Origin: Chthoniobacteraceae bacterium
Lineage (GTDB): Bacteria; Verrucomicrobiota; Verrucomicrobiia; Chthoniobacterales; Chthoniobacteraceae
Direction of reading: 5' to 3'
DNA: 64,000 nucleotides
Assembly (NCBI GenBank): GCA_947449735.1
Contig: CANFTB010000016.1
Location: forward strand, 21,094 to 85,093
Notes under the pieces: model-generated
What the model was told of the DNA's origin: nothing
The model's database searches: none
Seen by the model: the letters and a program-made list of their open reading frames with translations, nothing else
Program-made: the position numbers and the translations under genes
In this document: positions 27,743 to 36,441 of the stretch, piece by piece
Numbering within the stretch: the stretch's first letter is position 1
Layout of the letters: each line of letters starts with the position of its first letter

Positions 27743-30700
27743 TTATGGGTGAGTGATGGTTTCGTCGAGGTTCAGCGCGGCGCGGGCGACGGCGGTCCAG
27801 AGTTGGGCGTCGTCCGGATTGAGAGCGCGTTGTTTGTTGAGAAAGGAACGGAGGAGCGTCATTTCGTCCGGGGTGGCGGGGCGGGTGACACAGTGGCGGA
27901 AAAGCCCTTGGAGGCGTGCGTCGTCGGACTGGGCTTCGGCGAGGGTTCGCTTGGCGAGCGCTTGTGCGGCCTCGAGAAACATCGTGTCGTTCAGCAGGGT
28001 GAGCGCCTGGAGCGGACTGTTGGAAACGTCGCGTTTTGCCAGGCAGGCTTCGCCGGTGGGGGCGTCAAAGGTGGTGGCCATCGCAAACGGGGCGGTGCGC
28101 TTGATGAAGGTGTAGAGGCTGCGCCGGTAGCGGTCCTCGCCATCGCTCGTCTTCCAGTCGACCTTTCCGTAGGTGCCCTCGGTGGTGATGCTGGCTGGTT
28201 GCGGCGGGTAGACGCCCGGCCCGCCCATTTTGGCCGAGAGCAGTCCGGCGGCCCGGAGCGCGCCGTCGCGGATGATTTCGGCGTCGAGGCGGAAACGCGA
28301 ACTTCTCGCGAGTGTGAGGTTTTTCGGATCCTTTTGGAGGTGTTCCGGGGTGATCTTGGAGGACTGCTTGTAGGTGGCGCTCGTGACGATGAGCCTGTGG
28401 AGCTTTTTCATCGACCATTCTTCCCGCACGAGTTCCGTCGCCAGCCAGTCAAGCAGCTCCGGGTGGGTCGGGGGATCGCTCTGATAGCCGAGGTCTTCAA
28501 GCGACGCGACGAGGCCCCTGCCGAAAAAGGCCTGCCACTGACGATTCACGGTGACGCGCGCGGTGAGCGGGTTTTGCGGGGAAAAGAGCCACTGCGCAAA
28601 TGCCAGGCGGTTCTGGGGGGCGTCCTTCGGGAGTTGCGGGAGAAAGGCGGGCACTGCTGGGGACACGGGGTCGCGCGGTTGCAGGTATTCACCCCGGTGG
28701 TGGAGGCGCGTTTCGCGGGGATTCGAGGCGGCGCGCTCCTCCATGACGAGCGTTGCCAGGCCGCGGGGCGGGTTTTTACGCGCATTCAAAAGCGGGGCGA
28801 CATGCTCCTTCATTTCGGGCGCGGTTTCCAAGAAGCGAAGGAGGAGTGCCGGGGTGTCCTGGCTTGCGCGGCCGCTCGCGAGCAGTTCCTCCAGTTCCGC
28901 CAGATGTCCGGTGGCGGCTGGATGGTCGGAGGTGGTGAAGGACACCCGGAAATGCCCGAGGGAACAGGCGAAATGTTTTTCAAAAAGCATCTTCAACTCG
29001 AGGCCCCCGGCGAGGTCCAGAGGCTGCTCGAATTCAAAAACGGCGCTGTGGTAGACCGCGGCGCCACCCAAGACCTGCCAGCCCGAGGACATCTCGCCGT
29101 CGATAGCGGAGGACGCATTGTTCTTCTTTTTCGCGGGAGCCTTGTTCTCAGCCGGCTTGGCCTTGGGTTTTGCGGCGGCGTCGCTGATGCGGTCCTCCTC
29201 TTCGTCGTTGCTGGCCGAGGCCTTCGAGAAGGCAAGGCGCTGGCCGTTTTGGAAGGCCTGCAGTTCGCTTAGAAAGAAGCCTCCGATGGGGCCCTCGTAG
29301 TGGGTGAGTCCGGGGCCGTTGTTGGGGAGGCTTGGATGCGAGGCGACCTCGAAGCGGATGGCGCGGACGTTTTTGAGGGGCTTGCGGAAGCGCAGCGTGT
29401 AGGTGTCGCTCTTGGTGATGTCCCCGCTGCCGAGGAGATAGCCGTCGGGCTGGGGAGCCAAGTGGGGGAGGTTGGTCTCGAACTCGGCGGGGGAAAGGGT
29501 CTCCCAGTGGGAGGCTTTGGCGGATTCAGCGGCGGCCCATTCCGCGAAGCGTGCGTCTAGGGCGTCTTTGCCTCCCGGGAAGAGGCCGGGTAGGGCGGCC
29601 TCGAGTTTGGCGATCTTTTCGGCGTGGGCTTTCTGGATCTGATCGGAGTTGGAGGCGGGGATGTAATAGGTGGGCTCGCTCGCGTTGTTCAGCAGGGCCA
29701 TGAGGCTGTAGTAGTCCTTGTGCAGGATGGGGTCGTACTTGTGGGTGTGGCACTGCGCGCAGTGGAGGGTGAGCCCCATCCACGTCGTGCCCGTGACTCC
29801 GACGCGGTCGACCATCGAGTAGAAGCGGTATTCGAGCGGGTCGATGCCGCCCTCCTCGTTGAGCATGGAGTTTCTGTGGAAACCGGTGGCGATTTTGTCG
29901 GCGGGGGTGGCGTCCGCAAGGAGGTCGCCCGCGAGTTGGCGGATGCTGAACCGGTCGAAGGGCATGTCCTCATTCAGGGCGTCGACGACCCAGTCGCGGT
30001 AGGGCCAGATGGAGCGGGGGCGGTCCTTTTCGTAGCCGTTGGTGTCGGCGTAGCGCGCGAGGTCCAGCCAGCGCCGGGCCCAGCGCTCGCCGTAATGCTT
30101 CGAGGCGAGGAGCGAATCGACCAGGGTTTCGTAGGCGTTCGGGGCGTTGTTTGCGAGGAAGGCGTCCGCCTCGGCTGGGGTGGGGGGCAGGCCGATGAGG
30201 TCCAGATAAACGCGGCGCACCAGGGTGAGCCTGTCCGCTTCAGGCGAGGGGGCGAGGCCCTCTTTTTTGAGGCGGTCGCGCACGAAGGCATCGATCGGGT
30301 GTGTGGCTGCGGAAGGGAGTGCTGGGCGGACGGGCGGGGTGTAGGCCCAGTGGGGTTGGTAGTTTGCGCCTTGGGCGATCCAGGCCTTGAGGGTGGCTTT
30401 GGCCGCCTCGGGCAGGACGGACTTGGTACTGGGGGGCGGCATGATCTCGTCCTTGTCCCCGGAGTGGATGCGTTTGAGGAGTTCGCTGACGTCGGGTTTG
30501 CCGGGGACGATGGCGGTCTCGCCGGACTTTCCCTTTCCAACGGCGTTTTCGCGGAGATCGAGCCGCAGTTCGCCCTTGCGGCCGTGTTCGTCCATGCCGT
30601 GGCACTTGAAACAGTACTGGGCGAGGATGGGGCGGACTTCGCGGTTGAAGTCGACGGCCGCGGGCTGCCCGGTGGTGGTTGCTGTTGCGGCATGGGCGGC

Positions 30701-30760
30701 TGCGGGGGCGAGCAGCGCGAGGCAAAGGCCGGTGGAGGAAGAGCGGAGGGAGGAGCGCAT
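27743..30760 (-). CDS. PSCyt1/DUF1549/DUF1553 'planctomycete cytochrome' protein (large form)
   Basis: This 1005-residue protein has a signal peptide (LCLALLAPAAAHA), a PSCyt1 domain (VRPILAQYCFKCHGMDEHGRKGELRLDL, heme motif CFKCH), DUF1549 with a second heme-type motif (CAQCHTHKYDPI) and DUF1553 (PQNPLTARVTVNRQWQAFFGRGLVASLEDLG). It is about 200 residues longer than the 22401 copy because of an insertion near residues 390-640 containing beta-rich and charged linker sequence (PKAKPAENKAPAKKKNN). It is the first gene of the pair with the 26301 gene. Confidence 0.88.
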   Translation of the reverse strand: MRSSLRSSSTGLCLALLAPAAAHAATATTTGQPAAVDFNREVRPILAQYCFKCHGMDEHGRKGELRLDLRENAVGKGKSGETAIVPGKPDVSELLKRIHSGDKDEIMPPPSTKSVLPEAAKATLKAWIAQGANYQPHWAYTPPVRPALPSAATHPIDAFVRDRLKKEGLAPSPEADRLTLVRRVYLDLIGLPPTPAEADAFLANNAPNAYETLVDSLLASKHYGERWARRWLDLARYADTNGYEKDRPRSIWPYRDWVVDALNEDMPFDRFSIRQLAGDLLADATPADKIATGFHRNSMLNEEGGIDPLEYRFYSMVDRVGVTGTTWMGLTLHCAQCHTHKYDPILHKDYYSLMALLNNASEPTYYIPASNSDQIQKAHAEKIAKLEAALPGLFPGGKDALDARFAEWAAAESAKASHWETLSPAEFETNLPHLAPQPDGYLLGSGDITKSDTYTLRFRKPLKNVRAIRFEVASHPSLPNNGPGLTHYEGPIGGFFLSELQAFQNGQRLAFSKASASNDEEEDRISDAAAKPKAKPAENKAPAKKKNNASSAIDGEMSSGWQVLGGAAVYHSAVFEFEQPLDLAGGLELKMLFEKHFACSLGHFRVSFTTSDHPAATGHLAELEELLASGRASQDTPALLLRFLETAPEMKEHVAPLLNARKNPPRGLATLVMEERAASNPRETRLHHRGEYLQPRDPVSPAVPAFLPQLPKDAPQNRLAFAQWLFSPQNPLTARVTVNRQWQAFFGRGLVASLEDLGYQSDPPTHPELLDWLATELVREEWSMKKLHRLIVTSATYKQSSKITPEHLQKDPKNLTLARSSRFRLDAEIIRDGALRAAGLLSAKMGGPGVYPPQPASITTEGTYGKVDWKTSDGEDRYRRSLYTFIKRTAPFAMATTFDAPTGEACLAKRDVSNSPLQALTLLNDTMFLEAAQALAKRTLAEAQSDDARLQGLFRHCVTRPATPDEMTLLRSFLNKQRALNPDDAQLWTAVARAALNLDETITHP

Positions 30761-31094
30761 TCGCGTGAAAGTGGAAAAAGTGTGGAGGTATGGTGGCCGG
30801 GGCGCGGGTCTGCAGCGGTGTTTTTAGAAAGATCCCGGCCCGTTTGGAAGCGTCTTGCCTACAGAGCGAAGTGCCATTCCGCGGTAAATATTAGGTCGAA
30901 AAGGCTCCCGGGATTTCGGCTGTTGGCGGGGGAGATTGCTTGTTCAAACAACGGATGCGCGGAACCGAATCGTTCTGGCTGGGGGTCCTGGGAGACGGTC
31001 ATGGGTTGGCTACAGCATAGCCTCGGGATCCAGCGTCTTTTGCCGAACTATTTTCACCTTTTTTACGGAGAGACCCCTGTGTAGGGAAGGAGGC
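30761..31094. other. Intergenic stretch between two divergent genes
   Basis: About 330 bp between the divergent DUF1549/DUF1553 gene and the beta-helix gene. It must hold promoters for both. No RNA gene, repeat or terminator was recognised, and the ORF segments crossing it lack coding character. Confidence 0.5.
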
Positions 31095-32564
31095 GTGAAA
31101 TGCCCGCCCCCCCGTTCAGCGAACCCTTGCAGATTTAGAAGTGCGGTTCTGCAACACGCCTCGTTGCTCAAAATTTGCAAAACGGGAGGCCTTTGGGCCG
31201 CGGCGCTCGCCGGCCTCTTGCTCTCTCGCCAGCCCGCCACCGCTCGTGACATTCACGTCGACCCCGATTCAGGCCGGGACACGCCAGCGGACCCGCAGGT
31301 TCCCCTGAAGACGATCGCCGCGGCTATCCGGATCGCAAAGCCGGGTGACACGATCCACCTCAAACCGGGGCGTTATTCGCAGAGCGCCGATTTCCTTACC
31401 AAGAACGGCGAGCCCGGAAACCCCATCGTACTCGATGGTCACGGAGCCGTTCTCGACGGGAGCGAACCGGTGCTCGCCGCGGATTGGGAGAAGCTGGGAG
31501 GCGGGTTGTTCCGGAAGACGAAGCTGATACCCAAGATGGACAAGGCGATGCTGGGGCGCTGGTTTTTTCTGTGGAACGGCAGGATGAACCTGATGGGCCG
31601 CACCTCCAAGGGGCCGAGTGCTCCCTTGAAACCGGTGGCCGAACTCAAAGAAAACGAGTGGACCTACGTGGAGGCCGAGGACGCCTTCTACCTGCGACTT
31701 CCCGAGGGAATGGATTTGGACGCCGCTGGCATTCGTTATCCGGCGCGACCGAACGGCGTGGCCATGGGGGGCAGGGGTTCCCACATTGTGGTCAGAAACA
31801 TCACCTCCACCCATGTGTACAACGACGGGTTTAACATCCATGGCACCCAGCGCGGGCTGGTCTTTGAAAACATCGCCGCCATCGATTGCGGGGACGACGG
31901 GTTCAGCGCCCATGAAGACGCCGAATGCCGGGTGGACGGTTTCGTGAGTACCGGCAATTCCACCGGACTTTGCGACACCGTCTCCAGCGTGACGCACTAC
32001 CGCAACGTCTACATCCGCGACTGTCACGCGTTTGATGTGTATTTCATCGGGGACTCTCCGCATTCGATGGAGAACGTGCTGGTGGAAAGCACCGCGTTCC
32101 GGACGCTCGAAGTCTCGCAGCACAGCGACCGCCCCCAGAACGGGCCGAGCGCGGTGCATCTCAAAAACGCGTTGTTCCGCCGTATGTCGGGCACCCCTGG
32201 CGAGGCCAGATTTTCGCGCAACGCGCTGGTCACGCTCGAGAAGTGCAGTTTTTACGGGGTGAACCTGAGCGCGTCGCCCGGTTCGGAGGCGCGCGTGAGC
32301 GACTGTGTGTTCGGGGGCGATCCTCCGCCCAGTTTGTGGATCCAGCGTGGCGCGCTCTGGAAGGGGGAGCGCAACGGCTACCGTTTGGGCTCCCTCCGTT
32401 TTGAGGACGCGTCCTTTAGCGGGGACACCTTTGAGGGTTTTTGCAAGGCCGTCGGAGGAGAGACCGGGTCGCGGTGGGGCAAAAATCCGGAGGACCTCCA
32501 AATCGGCGGCGCGACGGAGAGCCTGCTTCAAAAGTTGCGTGATGTTGGACGCAGTGCTTTTTGA
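31095..32564 (+). CDS. Exported right-handed beta-helix protein
   Basis: The mature protein (RDIHVDPDSGRDTPADPQVPLKTIAAAIRIAKPGDTIHLKPGRY) matches the start of pectate-lyase-like right-handed beta-helix proteins, with helical rungs such as GSHIVVRNITSTHVYNDGFNIHG and AIDCGDDGFSAHEDAECRVDGF. A hydrophobic signal segment is WAAALAGLLLSRQPATA. The tracked TTG at 30936 is not supported. The real start is unclear: GTG 31095 is in frame but only 1 bp from AAGGAGG; TTG 31164 just precedes the signal segment; ATG 31100 is better spaced but out of frame by a C7 tract. Carbohydrate binding or cleavage is likely. Confidence 0.72.
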   Translation: MKCPPPRSANPCRFRSAVLQHASLLKICKTGGLWAAALAGLLLSRQPATARDIHVDPDSGRDTPADPQVPLKTIAAAIRIAKPGDTIHLKPGRYSQSADFLTKNGEPGNPIVLDGHGAVLDGSEPVLAADWEKLGGGLFRKTKLIPKMDKAMLGRWFFLWNGRMNLMGRTSKGPSAPLKPVAELKENEWTYVEAEDAFYLRLPEGMDLDAAGIRYPARPNGVAMGGRGSHIVVRNITSTHVYNDGFNIHGTQRGLVFENIAAIDCGDDGFSAHEDAECRVDGFVSTGNSTGLCDTVSSVTHYRNVYIRDCHAFDVYFIGDSPHSMENVLVESTAFRTLEVSQHSDRPQNGPSAVHLKNALFRRMSGTPGEARFSRNALVTLEKCSFYGVNLSASPGSEARVSDCVFGGDPPPSLWIQRGALWKGERNGYRLGSLRFEDASFSGDTFEGFCKAVGGETGSRWGKNPEDLQIGGATESLLQKLRDVGRSAF

Positions 32565-32751
32565 AGTCGCCGGCGCCTTCAATCCGGCTGCGTGACCGGG
32601 CTCGCAATCCTTCGCAAACCTCTCAGGTTCGGCCCGCGCCGTGTCGTCCGGAACAATATTGGCACTGCCAATTTGACTCAATCCCCTCATCGTAAAACTT
32701 CCGGACGCTCGCACGCTCGGTATTAGCGCGGGGCGCGCTCATTTACACATA

Positions 32752-32832
32752 CTTGCCGAGAAGAAACTGGCTTTGGTGTGCGCGATGCTTCACGACCCTG
32801 AGTGGTTGATTTTGGACGAGCCGACCAACGCG
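32752..32832 (+). pseudogene. Relic of an ABC-transporter ATPase gene
   Basis: Twenty-seven codons read LAEKKLALVCAMLHDPEWLILDEPTNA, a good match to the segment between the ABC signature and Walker B of ABC ATPases (usual form: LALARALLHDPEVLLLDEPTN). No Walker A or other ABC sequence was seen around it. It is a short dead fragment in the 289-bp gap between the beta-helix gene and the small exported protein at 32854. Confidence 0.6.
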
Positions 32833-32853
32833 ACGCGCATCCTCCACGCTTCC

Positions 32854-33204
32854 TTACTTCAGCCGTTTCGCATCCCAGGTCCTGCCGGGCTTGCTTTCCC
32901 ATTCCCATCTATCCTTGGAGGAGAAAGCGATCCCGACATTCACGCTCTGCCCCTCGGTATCAATGAGCGTTAATGTTTTGTCCGAGATTCTCCATCTACC
33001 GGTTTCCTGAACGTTGGATTCCGACACCGCCCCCATTCCGTAAGTGCCGTTCTTCTTGAACTCGTAGATCGTGTTGCGGATCTCCCACTTTCCGATGATG
33101 GCTTTTGCATACTTCTCGACCGGGACCGTGGCGGGAGCTGCAGAAACAGCGGCGGCCGGCAGGACAAAGACGATGGCGCACAGGGTGGCGAGTTTGTGAA
33201 TCAT
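32854..33204 (-). CDS. Small exported protein with one GKW-type beta domain
   Basis: This 116-residue protein has a signal peptide (LATLCAIVFVLPAAAVSAAPA) and one compact beta-rich domain: IIGKWEIRNTIYEFKKNGTYGMG, ETGRWRISDKTLTLIDTEGQSV, DRWEWESKPGRTWDAKRL. The GKW start with a later GRW strand resembles lipocalin-like stress proteins. I do not assign a function. It is related in pattern to both halves of the neighbouring 240-residue protein, so this looks like a small local family. Confidence 0.65.
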   Translation of the reverse strand: MIHKLATLCAIVFVLPAAAVSAAPATVPVEKYAKAIIGKWEIRNTIYEFKKNGTYGMGAVSESNVQETGRWRISDKTLTLIDTEGQSVNVGIAFSSKDRWEWESKPGRTWDAKRLK

Positions 33205-33308
33205 GGGTGGGGGCGCTACGGGGTATTTCTAGCGGCCGGCAAACCGCTGGCAAGCAGGCAGGCAACAGAGAGAAATGCACACGATCTCTGGATGGCGGGC
33301 GGATATGG

Positions 33309-34022
33309 TCAATTGCCGTCCCCGGATATCTTTTTTCCGATCATAGTTCCGGCCTTGGTTCCGTGAATGAAAAGTTTATCTGGATTGGTGGTCAAGTTCA
33401 CTCCCACTCCTCGCGTTTCGCCGCCCCATTTGATCTCGTATCTACGGGGATTCAGCGCACCTTGTTCCAACTTCCATACTCCTCTTTGCCAGGCTCCTAA
33501 AGCTTTTCCCCAGTTGTGTTTGGCTGATCCGTCCTGAGACATGGTCCAAATCTCCCGCCCATTGGGACCGTCCGGGAACTGCCACTTGCCGACGATCGGA
33601 TCGGGGTCACCGCTGGGTGGAGTCAGGCTAGCCTGCGGGCGATCCACTCTTTCGGCCGACATCCCGTTGATGGAGTCGATAACCAGTTTTTCGGGTGATT
33701 TCAGTAGGTGGGCACGGTCGGTTGTCCCGATGCTCCATTTGATCTCGTACTTCACAGAAGCGTCTAAAACACTGACGCGATTCCACTTTCCAACCCGTCT
33801 TGGCGCCTCGCCGTTGGATTCAAACAATTTGGCGTCTCCGTTAGGGTACAACTCCCAGAATTTTGTTCCGTCCTTAAATCGCCATCTTCCGACAACAGGG
33901 TCCGTTTGAGCTTGAGTTTCAGTTGCGGCGGTTTTTGCACCGGGCTGAGGCTCCTGCGAAAAGGTCGGCGCGGGCGCTACAGCCGTCAGGAACGCCAAGC
34001 AAAAAAAGAGACGAAAGTTCAT
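33309..34022 (-). CDS. Exported protein with two tandem GRW/GKW-type beta domains
   Basis: About 237 residues after the signal peptide (RLFFCLAFLTAVAPAPTFS; ATG at 34022 preferred over 34031). The two halves are repeats: VVGRWRFKDGTKFWELYPNGDAKL with KYEIKWSI and KLVIDS, and then IVGKWQFPDGPNGREIWTMSQDGSAK with RYEIKWGG and KLFIHG. The same start (GKW, repeating strands) occurs once in the 32854 protein. This suggests duplication of a small extracytoplasmic beta domain. No catalytic residues are evident. Function unknown. Confidence 0.65.
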   Translation of the reverse strand: MNFRLFFCLAFLTAVAPAPTFSQEPQPGAKTAATETQAQTDPVVGRWRFKDGTKFWELYPNGDAKLFESNGEAPRRVGKWNRVSVLDASVKYEIKWSIGTTDRAHLLKSPEKLVIDSINGMSAERVDRPQASLTPPSGDPDPIVGKWQFPDGPNGREIWTMSQDGSAKHNWGKALGAWQRGVWKLEQGALNPRRYEIKWGGETRGVGVNLTTNPDKLFIHGTKAGTMIGKKISGDGN

Positions 34023-34031
34023 TGGAAACAA

Positions 34032-34340
34032 GGATGGTGCAGATTAAACGGTGTGGGGTTGTTGACTCCGACAGGGGCCAAACCCACCCCGCGGATTGGC
34101 ATATTAGTTTTATCACAAGCCGAGAAGTAAAATCCCTGTTCTTTAGCATCCACGGTTTGTCCTTCGGGTCATGACGTGTAAGACTAGGCGGTCAGGGCAT
34201 TTTTGTTTCGAACGCTGGTGGAGTTCTGCTTGTAATACCCAAAAATGGCGTTGGATCGGACGCTGTGTTACATGGCCAGCGATTAGTACTTTACAGGAGG
34301 AGGAGTGCACACTAGTTTGCTCCGCTCAACTTATCACTTT
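34032..34340. other. Non-coding stretch upstream of the small basic protein
   Basis: About 310 bp without a supported gene. It carries the divergent promoters for the 33309 gene (minus) and the small basic protein (plus). A GGAGGAGGAG run lies about 50 bp before the small protein ATG, too far for a ribosome binding site. Confidence 0.45.
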
Positions 34341-34496
34341 ATGTCCCAGCATCGCAGTCTCAAGGGGGCCAGTACCATTACGGCCAAACGCAACGTACTC
34401 AAGCGCTTCGAACGTGTTGAGCTTCTCACAAAACGCGGCCAGTTCAAGGCTGGCGACAAGGTCCTCGGCCTGCGCAAGACGATGCCCGAGGCGTAG
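34341..34496 (+). CDS. Chlamydia/Verrucomicrobia small basic protein
   Basis: A 51-residue, strongly basic protein: MSQHRSLKGASTITAKRNVLKRFERVELLTKRGQFKAGDKVLGLRKTMPEA. It matches the small basic protein family restricted to the Chlamydiae/Verrucomicrobia lineage (TIGR04137), thought to be associated with ribosomes. ATG 34341 is chosen because the family starts with MSQHxSL; the tracked start at 34305 adds unrelated residues. It is a single gene with its own terminator 35 bp after the stop. Confidence 0.88.
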   Translation: MSQHRSLKGASTITAKRNVLKRFERVELLTKRGQFKAGDKVLGLRKTMPEA

Positions 34497-34530
34497 TTCT
34501 TCGCTGTAAGATTTCTGATCTTTCAATAGA

Positions 34531-34560
34531 AAAGTCCGCGGCTCATTCCGCGGACTTTTT
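34531..34560 (+). terminator. Rho-independent terminator of the small basic protein gene
   Basis: AAAGTCCGCGG pairs with CCGCGGACTTT (11-bp stem, 6-nt loop), followed by T-rich sequence (TTCTTTTC). It ends the small basic protein transcript. Confidence 0.9.
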
Positions 34561-34765
34561 CTTTTCTAGGGGGTGAGTCGGGAACTCCAGCCTCTACTCG
34601 GCGGAGTTGCGCCGCCTTCGTCAGAACCGGGTCCTTCACGCGAACCGCCCGGTTCCAGCCGAGCCCGCTGAAGCCGTTTTCCGTTTTCTACTTTAAGAAG
34701 CCCCCTTGATAGGATTCCCTGTCGATTCCTCCGACAGCTTTCCTTCCGTTGCAGACCTTTTTCCC

Positions 34766-35170
34766 ATGGACATCGCCAACTCACTCATCGAGCAAAAAAC
34801 CCGCGAACTTTGCGATGCGATCGTCGCCTATCCCGGGTTCGGAGAGATGTTCCGCAAAATGGACAATTTCATGAACGATGAAATGGCCAAGTTTGAGTTC
34901 CAGATGGTGAACGATCGCGCGAGTCTTTTGCACCAAAAGCAGTCGGCCGGCATCCCCATCACCCCCGAGGAACTCTCAGACTTTGAGGCTCTCCGGGATT
35001 CGGTATTGAACAAGCCCGTCGCAAAGGACTTTTTGGAAGCGCAGCTGCAGATGCAGGTTTTGCAGAAGCTGTTTTATCCCATGCTCAGCAAGACATTCGA
35101 GATAGGGCGCGTGCCGACCCCCGAAGACTTTCTCAACGACAATTGTTCCGAGGGGTGCGGCCTGCACTAG
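34766..35170 (+). CDS. YlbF/YmcA-family protein with C-terminal Cys motif
   Basis: A 134-residue helical protein from ATG 34766 (MDIANSLIEQKTRELCDAI); the tracked start adds an unlikely N-terminus. LLHQKQSAGIPITPEELSDFEALRDSV and LEAQLQMQVLQKLFYPML fit the Com_YlbF/YmcA (DUF964) fold. The C-terminus ends in DNCSEGCGLH, a CxxxC cluster. In Bacillus, YlbF and YmcA form an iron-sulfur complex with YaaT that affects RNase Y; whether this bacterium has a similar complex is unknown. Confidence 0.75.
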   Translation: MDIANSLIEQKTRELCDAIVAYPGFGEMFRKMDNFMNDEMAKFEFQMVNDRASLLHQKQSAGIPITPEELSDFEALRDSVLNKPVAKDFLEAQLQMQVLQKLFYPMLSKTFEIGRVPTPEDFLNDNCSEGCGLH

Positions 35171-35279
35171 CGGGCGGAAACCATTGAAGCGAGTGCTGCC
35201 CTCTGCGGAGGAGTTCGCGCACTTGCTCCTGTGAACGCGAGAATGTTTAGCGCTTTACTGCGAGGGCTCTGAGAAGACT

Positions 35280-36197
35280 CTAGACCCACCAACTGCGCAG
35301 GGTGGCCAGATCCTTGCGGGTGGCCTCGATTGCCGCTTCGAGGTAGCCGGGGTCCTTCGATTTGCCTTTTAGATGCTCGATATGAAGACATACCGGACCT
35401 GCGTACCCGAGCGATTTAAGCTGGTCCACATAGGCTTTTCCTACGACGCCTTCGCCTAGGGGGGCCGGTTTGTGGCCCTTGCCTTCCCATGAGAAATTTT
35501 TGAAAAAAGCCATGCCGATCCGGTCGGCGACGAGGGCCACCTCTGTCGGCCAGGAAGTGCTGCCCTCAATTGTGGCGTGCATGATGTCGAAGGCCCAGGC
35601 CAGGTCTTCCTTCGGGTACTCGCGCATGAGGAGCGCGATGTCCCAGATCCCCGCTCCCATGAGCTTTGCTCCAGAGTGGTTCTGGTAGCAGGGGAGGATG
35701 CCGATCTCCTTGCTCAGCGTTACAAGGTCCTTGAGCTGAGGCCTGACTTCGTCGAGCTGGGGCCAGACTGGTTTCTTGTTGTCGTAGTTGTACCAGTTCA
35801 TCCGGAACCGGGGGATGCCGAGCTTTTTCGCGGTTCTGAGGACGGCCTCCGTGTGGGTGGCGCTGCTCACGGAGTTGATGCCCGAGGTCAGCATTGTGAT
35901 CTTCACTCCGTAGGGTTTGAGTGTTTCAACGAACTTGGGCAGTTCATCCTCGACCTTTGCGGGTTCCACATGGCCGCCGGGACGGATGGGCGCCTCGATG
36001 CCGTTGACCCCGAGCCCCGCCAGAATTTCACCCATTTGCTCGGTGGGAATGCCGAGGAAATGCTTCGAAAAGACGCTGAACTCCGGGCCCTTGGCGGCAG
36101 TTGTGCCGGCGGCGGATGCGACATTTGTAATGGGTTGCAGAACCGAGCAGGAAAGAAGTGCAGCGGAATTTTGGAGGAATGAGCGGCGCGAGATCAT
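35280..36197 (-). CDS. Tat-type sugar phosphate isomerase/epimerase (TIM-barrel) protein
   Basis: This 305-residue protein starts with a twin-arginine-like signal (MISRRSFLQNSAALLSCSVL). The body is an AP-endonuclease-2/xylose-isomerase-type TIM barrel: LGVNGIEAPIRPGGHVEP, KITMLTSGINSV, RFRMNWYNYDN, LPCYQNHSGAKLMG, LAWAFDIMHATIEG and GPVCLHIEHLKGKSKDPG, which hold probable metal-binding Glu, His and Asp. Family members act on sugars or sugar phosphates. Export by Tat is common in Verrucomicrobia and Planctomycetes. The substrate is unknown. Confidence 0.85.
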   Translation of the reverse strand: MISRRSFLQNSAALLSCSVLQPITNVASAAGTTAAKGPEFSVFSKHFLGIPTEQMGEILAGLGVNGIEAPIRPGGHVEPAKVEDELPKFVETLKPYGVKITMLTSGINSVSSATHTEAVLRTAKKLGIPRFRMNWYNYDNKKPVWPQLDEVRPQLKDLVTLSKEIGILPCYQNHSGAKLMGAGIWDIALLMREYPKEDLAWAFDIMHATIEGSTSWPTEVALVADRIGMAFFKNFSWEGKGHKPAPLGEGVVGKAYVDQLKSLGYAGPVCLHIEHLKGKSKDPGYLEAAIEATRKDLATLRSWWV

Positions 36198-36441
36198 GGG
36201 GAGGTGGACAAGAGTCTACGAGGGTGACGGCTTAAAATTTGAGTCTCAATCAAGGGGCTGTCCACATTGGATTCCGGATCCTGCAGGCGGACAGGCCGAG
36301 GGGCCGAGAAGCAGCGGGCTATTTCCTAATGTTTCGGCACGGTTAGGAGATCAGGAGGAGATTTTTTGCGGAGCGGCAGAGGTTCCCTGCGTTTTTCTTA
36401 AGTCCTTTTCTGTGCCGTTTCCGTAGCGCTTATTGAAAGAT

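Noticed and set aside
27728-31084. Long plus-strand ORFs of 514 and 486 residues
   Set aside because: They lie antisense to the DUF1549/DUF1553 gene (27743-30760), which has clear heme and family motifs; the antisense products are low-complexity Gly/Val/Arg-rich without domains.
31269-32714. 481-residue minus-strand ORF
   Set aside because: Antisense to the beta-helix gene, without signal peptide or domains.
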